A stretch of DNA of 64,000 bases, taken from NCBI RefSeq assembly GCF_026342735.1, contig NZ_JAPEMM010000001.1:3534001-3598000 (forward strand). The letters run 5' to 3'. A program made the position numbers and the translations under genes. The notes beneath the pieces were generated by a model that was given only the letters and a program-made list of their open reading frames with translations, did no database searches and was not told the DNA's origin. This document shows, in pieces, positions 16,625-24,900 of the stretch; position 1 is the stretch's first letter, and each line of letters begins with the position of its first letter. The DNA is from Streptomyces sp. NBC_00193 (lineage in GTDB: Bacteria; Actinomycetota; Actinomycetes; Streptomycetales; Streptomycetaceae).

Positions 16625-18385
16625 TCAGGGGCTGCGGCTCACCCTGTGAGGGGAGTACGCAGCTGTCACCTGGGCCGTGGGGTAGGGGGTGAGGTCTTCG
16701 CCGGTCTCGAGGTCGAGGCCGGTCCGGGCGCTCTTCTTGCTGGCGATGAGGAAGCGTTCCAGCTCGGTGATGCTCTCGACCATGACCGTGATGGCGGCCA
16801 GGAGTGTCTGGGCGACTCGCCCTCGGGGCTGGCGCTTCTCGCGTGCGTGCAGGGCCGCGTCGACGGACTTCAGGCGGCCGTTGCCACCCTCGATGTGTGC
16901 ACGCAGGGTCTGGTAGGCCAGAGCCCAGGACGGGGTCTGCCAGGGGAGCTCCTGACGCATGCGGGGCATGACGTGCGCCTGCACGGTGACAGAGGACTGA
17001 CGGCAGCATTTGGGGCGGTCGTCGATGGGAATGTCGGGGACGTCAATGGTGGGCCGGGCGGCGGGGTGCTCGCTTCGTGCGCGTGGGGCGTCCAGGTTGA
17101 TGGTGACCGGTACGGGGCCTCGCTTCCTCGGCGTGCCGAGGTGCTCGCGCTCCTGTGCCCAGGGGCAGGTGAGCTTGGTCGCGGGGCACGAGAAGCGTTC
17201 TGTGCCACGCTCGTCGGGGGTGTCCTTGCGGGTGAGGGCGTACGCCTCGATCTCCTGCAGCTGTTCCCGCAGGGGGATGCGTTCGCGTTCGTTTCGCGCG
17301 CTGCGGATCTCCTGATAGAGGTCGAGCAGCCGGCGCGGGGTGCGGGGGCAGAACAGGCGGCCCGCCTTGGTGATGGCGCCCTGGTGGTGGCCCTCTGCCG
17401 CGGGGGCGACCTGGGTCTTGGTGAAGTCGAGGACCGGCATGTAGCCGAGTGCCCGCATCGGCTGGTGGAAGTTCCTGGGGAAGAGCTTCGTGTAGGCACG
17501 GTCGGCCGCGGTGAACCCGCGCAGCTCGGTGAGCTGGGCCAGAACCGCGCTCACGTACTGAGCGTGGCGGCCCATGTCCTTCTCGGGGGTGTGCAGAACC
17601 ATGCCGAGGATCAGCTGAGGGTAGCGGCCGGCCCGGTCGGGGTCCGCGTGCGCGGCGATCGCGAGGGTCGCGCTGTAGCCGAACTCCCGGTCGCCGCCGC
17701 CCTTGTAGTGCCAGTTCGCGCTTGCCTCCAGGGCGGCGCGCTCACGGGTGTGGCGGCGGGCCCAGGTGGGCACGCAGGTCGTGTCGATGGCGGTGTCCCC
17801 GCGCCAGTGACGCATCAGCCCTTTGGCGAAGGCGGTGCGGACCGGAGAGGTGACCAGCCTGTTGGCGAGCTCCTCGAGGTACCGCAGCGCAGGCTCACCG
17901 GCCGCTCCGTTCCAGGTCGCGGCGACCTTGCGGCCATCGGCCCGGGAAAGCCGGCTGCGGCGCTGGTGCGGCGCCGGATCCAGCAGCTGGATCATGCGGC
18001 TCCAGGCTCTGTGGAAGCGGTTGTACAGGGCGTTGACCGCGTCCTGGTCCTCGATGTCGCAGGTGGGGATGGAGAGTTCGGCGCGCAGCCGTTCGCTGGT
18101 GCCGAAGGAGATGATCTCGAAGGCATCGTCCAGGTTGGTGCTGGCCCTTTCGTAGCTGGCGCATACGAGCCCGAGCAGGACCAGGCGGATGGGGTACCCG
18201 CGGGGGCCGGGCAGTGGGGCGAACAGTTCATCGAGGGCGTCCGGTACGCCGCTGCGGTGCAGCATCCGGTCCAGCTTCTTGACCTTGCTGTCGGGCAGCT
18301 CGGACGGTTCCTGTGACCGCGGGTAGGGGCGCCGGGGGCGGCCGTTTCCGGGCTGGTAGCGGGGGTCGTCTGCGGGGGTCCTCAC
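16625..18385 (-). CDS. DDE-transposase-like protein, coupled to a tyrosine-recombinase-like gene
   Basis: A 586-residue protein. An N-terminal helical region (VPDALDELFAPLPGPRGYPI; ALYNRFHRAWSRMIQLLDP) is followed by a catalytic-type fold with three candidate acidic residues: Asp201 in TAIDTTCVP, Asp295 in FTAADRAYTKL and Glu499 in YQTLRAHIEGGNGRLK. This resembles the Y...R..IE...LK box of IS4/IS1182-type DDE transposases. A Cys-containing insertion (FSCPATKLTCPW, PKCCRQ) lies between the last two. The GTG start at 18385 overlaps the stop of the upstream recombinase-like gene by 4 bases (GTGA), so the two are made together. I see no terminal inverted repeats, so this is not a plain insertion sequence. 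Confidence 0.7.
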   Translation of the reverse strand: MRTPADDPRYQPGNGRPRRPYPRSQEPSELPDSKVKKLDRMLHRSGVPDALDELFAPLPGPRGYPIRLVLLGLVCASYERASTNLDDAFEIISFGTSERLRAELSIPTCDIEDQDAVNALYNRFHRAWSRMIQLLDPAPHQRRSRLSRADGRKVAATWNGAAGEPALRYLEELANRLVTSPVRTAFAKGLMRHWRGDTAIDTTCVPTWARRHTRERAALEASANWHYKGGGDREFGYSATLAIAAHADPDRAGRYPQLILGMVLHTPEKDMGRHAQYVSAVLAQLTELRGFTAADRAYTKLFPRNFHQPMRALGYMPVLDFTKTQVAPAAEGHHQGAITKAGRLFCPRTPRRLLDLYQEIRSARNERERIPLREQLQEIEAYALTRKDTPDERGTERFSCPATKLTCPWAQEREHLGTPRKRGPVPVTINLDAPRARSEHPAARPTIDVPDIPIDDRPKCCRQSSVTVQAHVMPRMRQELPWQTPSWALAYQTLRAHIEGGNGRLKSVDAALHAREKRQPRGRVAQTLLAAITVMVESITELERFLIASKKSARTGLDLETGEDLTPYPTAQVTAAYSPHRVSRSP

Positions 18386-19293
18386 GACCAGCCCCGCAGC
18401 AGGCGTGTCGTGGACTCGGCGGTCAGCGGCTTGACCCACGCCCGGTAGGGGGCCAGCGCCGCCGTCGAGGTCATGCCCGCTGCATCGGCGATCACGTCCT
18501 CCGGGACGCGCTGGCGCAGCAGTTCCACGATCCAGGTGCTGCGCAGCCTGGCGAGTCTGAGTTCCGGGAGCCCGGAGCTGTTCCTCATCGTGCGGTTCGT
18601 CCAGTTGGAGATGCCGTTCTTCGGCTCGGCGACCTGGCGCTGCGGCAGGAACAAGTAGCCGTCCTCGGCGACGTTCGCCCGGGCGGCGAGGTCCACCTCC
18701 CACATCGCCCGACAGACGACCACCCGATCGCCGCCCGGCACCGCGACGACGACCGCCTCGGATGGCAGCACCGTGATGTCGCTGCCGCGGACGGCCAGAA
18801 CTTCGCGGCGCGTCAGCCCGCAGCCGGCCCCGAGGGCGAGCAGAGCGAGGGCGCTGCCCCCGTAGGCGGAGGTAGGGGGCAGGGCGCGTGCCCACAGCAG
18901 GAAGCGGGTCAGTTCCGGTGGTGTGTACGGGGCTGCGCGCTCCCGGGACGCGCTCATCCGGTGGGTGGGCTGTTGCCCGTACTCCAGCCACAGCAGGGCC
19001 TCGCGGACGCGCAGCAGGATCGACCGGTACGTCTGTACGGAGCTGCCCTTGAGCCCCTTGTGGGCGAGCAGGAACCGTGTCATCACCTCGGGTGCCAGCC
19101 AGGCCAGCGGATCACGGGCGACCCCGGCACGTTCCGCGTACACGGCCAGCCCGGACAGCACCAGCATCAGCTTCGGCGCCGGGTAGGGCACCGAGTCACA
19201 GGTGGCGGCGGCCACCATCCGCACACCGTCGGCGACCAGGGGCCATTCCGACGGCTCCTTCGACGGCCGGTAGCCGAGGATCACGCCGCTCAC
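18382..19293 (-). CDS. Tyrosine-recombinase-like protein with incomplete catalytic set
   Basis: The 303-residue protein has an N-terminal SAM-like helical region (APEVMTRFLLAHKGLKGSSVQTYRSILLRV) and a C-terminal region shaped like a phage-type integrase: LALGAGCGLTRREVLAVRGSDI, LARLRSTWIVELLRQRVPEDVIADAAGMTS and ALAPYRAWVKPL (quoted in parts). Arg251 and Tyr283 fit the second catalytic Arg and the nucleophile. The first Arg is replaced by Thr in GLT, and the His residues of the HxxR and GH motifs are Ala and Met. It may be inactive or an unusual subfamily. The GTG start at 19293 follows GGAG by 6 bases. It is translationally coupled to the DDE-like gene. Confidence 0.65.
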   Translation of the reverse strand: MSGVILGYRPSKEPSEWPLVADGVRMVAAATCDSVPYPAPKLMLVLSGLAVYAERAGVARDPLAWLAPEVMTRFLLAHKGLKGSSVQTYRSILLRVREALLWLEYGQQPTHRMSASRERAAPYTPPELTRFLLWARALPPTSAYGGSALALLALGAGCGLTRREVLAVRGSDITVLPSEAVVVAVPGGDRVVVCRAMWEVDLAARANVAEDGYLFLPQRQVAEPKNGISNWTNRTMRNSSGLPELRLARLRSTWIVELLRQRVPEDVIADAAGMTSTAALAPYRAWVKPLTAESTTRLLRGWS

Positions 19294-19386
19294 ATCCGTC
19301 TCCAAAGGGACACACCACGAGAAATGGCTACACAAGCAGCCATCTGCTTCGTGACTGTGCACCTCGACCGTCAGGAGCGCATCCGC

Positions 19387-19704
19387 ATGACCGGAGGGCG
19401 AGGCCGCAGTGTGCCGCCGCGGGAACTGGCCGACGACCCGGAGAGCTGGCCCGAGGCGGCGATCCCCGACCACCCCCAAGCGAGGGTGGTGCAGGCCATC
19501 GCGGCTGCTCTGACCAGCCATATGACTCGGGAAGGGCTCGGCTTGCGACGCCTCGCGGCGCTCAGCGGAGTCAACCGCCAGGCCATCGCCAACCTCCTCG
19601 CCGGAGACAGCTGGCCGGACGTGGCGACACTGAGCCGACTGGAGGACGCGCTCGGCATAGGGCTGTACCCGGGAACCCCCGGGCCGGGATCGGGGCACTG
19701 CTGA
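19387..19704 (+). CDS. Small helix-turn-helix (XRE-like) DNA-binding protein
   Basis: A 105-residue protein with a helix-turn-helix: SHMTREGLGLRRLAALSGVNRQAIANLLAGDSWPDVATLSRLEDALGIGL (residues about 45-95; read as parts). The recognition part is SGVNRQAIANLLAG. ATG 19387 has AGGAG 9 bases upstream; ATG 19324 in the same frame has none. It diverges from the recombinase-like/DDE-like pair and probably controls it. No effector domain is present. Confidence 0.7.
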   Translation: MTGGRGRSVPPRELADDPESWPEAAIPDHPQARVVQAIAAALTSHMTREGLGLRRLAALSGVNRQAIANLLAGDSWPDVATLSRLEDALGIGLYPGTPGPGSGHC

Positions 19705-19929
19705 ACCTCCGATGGCCCGCGCGGATGCGCGGGCAGGACGAATTCGGCTCAGCGCGCCACGGGCGGCCCACCGCTGGGCTACCCTCGTCAACGCATGCTG
19801 AAGCCGTTACCAGGTCGGACGTGTGCAGGTGCCGCCGGGACTGATCCCTCGGCGGCACCACCTCCACCTTGCCCGGGCCGGCTGATCCTCCAGCGTCGAG
19901 CGGTGGTCATCACGAAATACGACGCCCCG

Positions 19930-20421
19930 TTAGGCCGCCCCCTCCGGGCCGGTGAACGCGCCCGACTCGAGCGCCTTCAGGAAGCCTGAATCCGCGAGCT
20001 TGCGGCACGCCCGGCGTACGCCCTCCACCTGCGAGCGACTCGGGTCTTTACGACCCAGAGCGATGGTCACTTCCCGCGCCCGCATCGGACGGTCCGCGCT
20101 GGCCACCAGAGTCACGATCCGCCGACTGAGAGGCCCCTTCGGCACACCGCGCATGCTTGAGGGTGTGACTCGCTCTTCCTGCTGCGGGCTTACGGACTCG
20201 TCGACTCCTGATGCCGGCCGGGCAGTGTCAGAGGTGTCGTCGCCAGGAGGCTCACCGGCGGCCGACTCGGCCCCGAAGAGGTCGGTGATCGTGCGGCGTG
20301 TGATCGCCAGAGCGGCCGCACGCTCTTCCAGGGCAACGAGCCGCTCCCGGATGGCGTCCACTCTCTCCTGCGTGACGCACTGCTCCCGCTCCAGTCGCTG
20401 GAGGAGTACGTCGGGCGCCAC
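19930..20421 (-). CDS. Coiled-coil plus winged-helix protein, paralogue A
   Basis: A 163-residue protein of unknown function. Residues 1-45 form a heptad-type helix ending in a conserved ITRRTITDLF motif (LLQRLEREQCVTQERVDAIR; ALEERAAALAITRRT). A polar linker follows, and residues 100-160 look like a winged helix (SRRIVTLVASADRPMRAREVTIALGRKD; VEGVRRACRKLADSGFLKAL). The same layout and the LxITRxT motif recur in the divergent gene at 21028. The GTG start at 20421 has GGAGG only 4 bases upstream. It may be a transcriptional regulator of the mobile region. Confidence 0.6.
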   Translation of the reverse strand: MAPDVLLQRLEREQCVTQERVDAIRERLVALEERAAALAITRRTITDLFGAESAAGEPPGDDTSDTARPASGVDESVSPQQEERVTPSSMRGVPKGPLSRRIVTLVASADRPMRAREVTIALGRKDPSRSQVEGVRRACRKLADSGFLKALESGAFTGPEGAA

Positions 20422-21027
20422 TGAACCTCCACCAAGTCGCCGGATTCCACACGGCATTGACGCTGATCTGGTCATGCGTCAGCGAGGCATGCGCGCTGCG
20501 CGCTGCGCGCCCTCACTGTAGAGGATCTCGGGGAGGCTGGGGGTGAATCCGCAACAACATCGTGCAGACGTGCACCCCCACACGGGTGCGGACATCAGAA
20601 GTGCAGTCATGAAGTGTCGGAGTCTCGTCCTCGAAATAGCTGAGACGTCGCAGTCGTGGGCTCGGTCGTAGGCCATTAAGACTGGGCTTGACGTGGCGTT
20701 ATGCACCTACATGGTGCCGGCGGCAGCGAAGCCGCGGTGTTCCGCCAGAGCCGCAGAAGTAGGGCCATCACAGGTAGCTGCTCCTCGCAGGTCGGGTACT
20801 TCCGTCAGGCGCCCGCGCTGGTGGGGCTCTTCTTCCTGGTCGCGGCGCGGCCCGAGGCGATGCTGCTCCCGATGCATCAACCAGAGCAAACCTAGGGGAA
20901 GTTAGCTCTCGTCGACCTTCCAGCAAAGCCTCTGCGATCTCCTCGTAGGACCCTTACGGTGGTGCCGGCGGCTGTGGTGTTCAGGGGCCAGAGCCTAAGG
21001 GGCAAGCGTGAGAAACCAGGACGGGTG
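20422..21027. other. Long spacer between the divergent paralogues
   Basis: These 606 bases contain no frame with convincing coding character. They include an imperfect direct repeat (20713-20752 and 20961-20995) and must hold the divergent promoters. The left end (20490-20515) has a run of GCGC repeats. The rest looks like decayed DNA. Confidence 0.4.
20713..20995 (+). repeat. Imperfect direct repeat upstream of paralogue B
   Basis: Copy one (20713-20752) and copy two (20961-20995) share GGTGCCGGCGGC, then GGTGTTC, then GCCAGAGCC in the same order, with a longer spacer in copy one. Copy two lies just before the start of the second coiled-coil/winged-helix gene, so copy one may be the leader of a lost third paralogue. 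Confidence 0.45.
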
Positions 21028-21522
21028 ATGAGGTCACTATTTGAACGGCTGGGCGAGGAAGAGCTCAACGTCCGCAAGGAGTTGGACGAGCTCCGCGCCG
21101 AGATCGTCGAGGCAGAGGAACACCTCGTCCGCTTGACCATCACGCGCGACACTCTGTTGTCCCTGGTGGACGACACCCCGAAGGGCGCGAATGCTGCTTC
21201 ATCCGACGGGTCAGACCCTTCGGACGGAGAAGAGCCTCAGCCAACCAATGCCGAAGCTGCGGAGTCGGCACCTTCGTCCGAACCACTGGACCTGGTCGAA
21301 GGCAGGAGGCGAATGCTGGCTCTCCTGGAGGGGACAGAAGGTCCACTGAAGGTGGACGACATCACGGAGATGATCGGCGAAGCCTCCTCCAGGAGGGAGA
21401 CGACCCGCTCGCGCCTCAAGAAGTTGGCGAGGGAGGCCAGGGTGGTCGAGGGACCGACAGGATGGTTCGCCATCACCCGCCCCGCCGCCTCCACCTCAGA
21501 CGAACCCCACCGTCAGCAGTAG
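21028..21522 (+). CDS. Coiled-coil plus winged-helix protein, paralogue B
   Basis: A 164-residue protein. The N-terminal helix (MRSLFERLGEEELNVRKELD; AEEHLVRLTITRDTLLSLV) matches paralogue A in heptad pattern and in the LTITRDT motif. An acidic linker (about 60-95) leads to a winged-helix-like C-terminus (RRMLALLEGTEGPLKVDDIT; TTRSRLKKLAREARVVEGP; GWFAITRP). The ATG at 21028 follows CAGGACGGGTG; a GTG directly before it is possible. Function unknown; a DNA-binding role is inferred only from the fold pattern. Confidence 0.62.
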   Translation: MRSLFERLGEEELNVRKELDELRAEIVEAEEHLVRLTITRDTLLSLVDDTPKGANAASSDGSDPSDGEEPQPTNAEAAESAPSSEPLDLVEGRRRMLALLEGTEGPLKVDDITEMIGEASSRRETTRSRLKKLAREARVVEGPTGWFAITRPAASTSDEPHRQQ

Positions 21523-21909
21523 ACGGAAGCTGTTGATCGGCAGCAGGTCGGGTTCTGGGCCGGATCCGGTGGGCGTGCGGGCAGTAGGGACGGCAGCAGG
21601 TCCGACCGCGCGGGCAAGGCCGGTGAGCTCGCAGAGGCCGTTGGGCACCCCGAAGTGCCGCAGAGCAGTGTGCCCGGTCGCCAAAGCTGACACGATCGGG
21701 TCGTGGCCGTCCTCACGAGCGGACGTACGACGACCAGGCGACCGAGGCTGATCCGCGGACGGTGCCTGCGGCGAGACGGTAGTGACGCATCGCGCTCACC
21801 GGACTCGGCCCGGTGATCTCTGCACACACTCTGGCGCCCGTGATCAATGACTGGTGGCCCGTCTCCCCCAGGGGGAGACGGGCCACCAGTCATTGATCAG
21901 CTGTCTGGG
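21523..21909. other. Gene-free stretch before the giant leftward gene's 3' end
   Basis: Nothing with clear coding character was found in these 387 bases apart from short open frames. The right third is occupied by a 59-base perfect palindrome at 21841-21899. Confidence 0.4.
21841..21899. terminator. 59-base perfect palindrome, probable terminator
   Basis: The arms 21841-21869 and 21871-21899 are perfect complements over 29 bases with a single base (A, 21870) between them. It begins 10 bases after the stop codon of the leftward secreted-protein gene, where a terminator is expected. The length and the absence of a loop are far beyond an ordinary terminator. Confidence 0.75.
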
Positions 21910-24900
21910 TTAGCTGGTGGCTCCGAGCGGTGAGGCGAGGCCGGAGGCATGCCAGCGTTGTGCGTTGGAGGCGTTGCAGTCAGAGAGTTCGAGTTGGGTG
22001 CCGTTGACGGTGCGGGCGTAGGGCAGGTCGAGGCAGCGGCCGGATTGTGGGTTGTAGAAGCCGCTGGTGGCGGTGGGGAGCCATTGCTGGCCGCCGACAC
22101 CGTTGCAGGTGTTGAGCTGGATGAGGGTGCGGTTGGCGGTTCCCCCGGATGCGGTGGTCACGCATTTGCCGACCACGCGCAGTTGGCCGTTCTCGAGGAT
22201 CTGGAAGGTCTGGGAGGTTCCGGGTGGTGTGTTGCAGTCGTGGATGTAGATGCGGTTACCTTCCGCGTTGCTGCCTTGGTCATCGTCAGCGCACTTGTTG
22301 CTGTTGACCGCTGAGACGAGGGTGGTGCTGGTCGCGGAGGGGACGGTGGAGTGGTCGTAGACGGCCACGTTGCTGATCTGACCGCTCCAGTAGGAGGAGG
22401 GCTTGCTCTGGTTTTTGAAGCGGCCGAGGACCAGTGAGCCGGTGGCCTTCCAGACGTTGGCTTTGGGGTGATGGCCGGTGCCGGCGAGGGTGCCGTTGAC
22501 GTAGAGGGCGATCAGGCCGGTGGTGTCGTCGTAGGTGGCGGTGAGCTGGGTCCACTCGTTGATGCGGACCTTGGCGGCGTCGTTCATGACGCCGGTCTGG
22601 TCGTAGTCCCAGCTGTCGTCGTCCCGCTTGGACATTCCGAACCGCCAGGTGCCGTCCGCGTCGTGCCAGATCATGAAGCCGCTGGCGTGCAGGCCGTCCT
22701 GACTGATGACGACGTTCTTCGCCTGGGACCTGGCCCAGGCCGAGACGGTGAAGCTGCCGGTGGTGTCGACCGGGGAGCCGGTGGAGGTGACGGTGCCGCT
22801 GGTGCCGTCGAGGCTGACGACCTGGGTTGCCGTTCCCGCAACGGTGCCGGCGACGCGCGTGGCGCCGGTGGTGCTGAGCTTTCCGTGGTTGCGGCGGCGC
22901 ATGTCGACCGCGGCCGTTCCCGTCTCTTCGTCTAGCTTCCAGTGGTTGGTGGAGATCCGGGCATCGCCCATGAGATCGGAACCGGCGAAGCCGGTCACCT
23001 TGCCGCTGGTGGCCTTGCCGTTCCACGTGCGCAGACGGTGGTTGTTATCGAGGGCCCACAGGTCGGGGATGCCGTCGGCGCTGGTGTCCCCGGACGTGCC
23101 GATCACCGGGTACCGGTCGGCAGTGACGCCGGAGCCGATCTTGGTGGCCTTGGTGTGGTCGCCGAGGGCGGCAGGCTTTCCTGCGACGTTGGCGTACTGG
23201 TAGACGTCGCCTGTGGTGTCGTCGCGGGCCCAGAGGTCGGCCAGGCCGTCGCCGGTGGCGTCGCCGGGGGCGATGAGGGTGAGGTCGTCCCAGCCGGAGG
23301 GGTTGAGGATGATGGGGTTGACCAGACTGCCTGTTGCGCCCCCGCCTTGGAACAGGATGAGCTGAAAGCTTCCCGTTCCGGTGCTTTCGACGGTGAGTAG
23401 GTCGTTGAGGGGTTCTCCAGGATTGGTCAGTACGTCGCCAACGGCGACGATCTGCTTGACCCGGCTCCAGTCCCCGCGGTATTCGGTGCCGCAGGGCTTG
23501 CTGGTCGCGGCGACGGTGCAGGCCGTGGCGTTGGGCCGCGTCACAGACCCGGCATTGCCCTCGGTGAAGTAGAGGCCGCCGTTGGCCTGTAGGCCGCCTT
23601 CGTTCAAGGAGGTCCGGTAGTGGCGGAGCTGTCCGCTTCTGTAGGCCCACAGGTCGTCCCTGGTGATGCCGTTGCCGCCGCGGTGGGTGGTCAGGGTGCC
23701 GTTGCCCCAGCCCAAGCCGTTGGGGCTGTTGGCCTTCGTGGAGGCGATCATGCCACCGGCCGAAGGGTCCGTGGCCGTCGGGTAGACGATGAGATCACCG
23801 TTGTCGGCGGGGGCGATGAAGTCGACGCGTTCGTCGCCGGTGATGTCGCCGAGGGTGGTCTTGGCGTTCGGGTTGTCCGGGACGTAGAAGACGTACGTCT
23901 GCTGCTGCGAGCGGTTGCCCGCGCGGTCCACGGACTGGACGCGCAGGACGTTGGTGCCCCACATCGTGGGTGTCAGTGGAATGGTGGCGGTGCCGTCGGC
24001 CGCGGCATTGATGCGGGTGGCGCCCCCCACGGGGATGTCCGAGTTGAAGGCCCACTCGTAGTACAGGACTCCGCTGAGGGAGTCGGTGGCCGCTACCTTG
24101 AAGTTGCCCTTCTGGCCGATGTACTTCGTGGAGCCGGGAAGGGTGCCGGACGGCGGGTACTCGGCGGAGGTGACGACCGGGATGGACGGCGGCTGGCTGT
24201 CCATGGAGAAGCGGCAGCCTTCGACCCAGGCGGAGCCCAGATCACCGTCGGAGGTCTGGACCTGCCACATGTAGCTGTGGCCGTCGAGGAGGTTGGCGGG
24301 GTAGGCGGTGACCTTGTGGTCGCCGCTGGCCTGGCCGATCATGGCGCTGTCGTACACGGCGCCGCTGCCGTTGAGGTCGTAGACCATGAACCGGGACGAG
24401 GTGGCCTGGTTGTCGGGGTCGCCTGTCCAGGCGCTGATGCTCATGCCGGGGTAGGCGGTGGCACCGACCCAGCCGCAGCCGCTGCCGTTGGGGTTCTGCG
24501 GCGCCGGGCTCATTGCGAGAGCCCACGGGTTCTTCGGGGCCCGGTTGTACTCGATGTAGAAGTACGGCAGCTTGGTCTTGTCGCGGGTGAATCGCTTGAA
24601 GCCGTTGTTGGTGCTGGACTCGTTGGCGGCGAAGAGGGCATATGTGACGCTGCCGCGCCACATATTGGCAGCCAGGTGTCCGGCCACGTCCCACTCACCG
24701 CGCGTGCTGGAGCTGGGGCAGCCCGGGCCGCCGGCACTGTTCATCGAGGTCGTGCGCAGGACTTCCCAGTCGCGGGGCTGGGTTTTCCAGGTGATGTTCG
24801 ACAGGAGTGGCTCGGTGGAGTGCAGGTCCACGTTGTAGGTGTTGCTGCAGGTGGCGTCGGCGGCGTACGACTGGATCGCGTTGAAGGACGCCTTCTTGAT

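Noticed and set aside
20701..20895. A small plus-strand frame (MHLHGAGGSEAAVFRQ...) as a gene
   Set aside because: There is no Shine-Dalgarno sequence, the composition is non-coding, and it overlaps the repeated leader segment.
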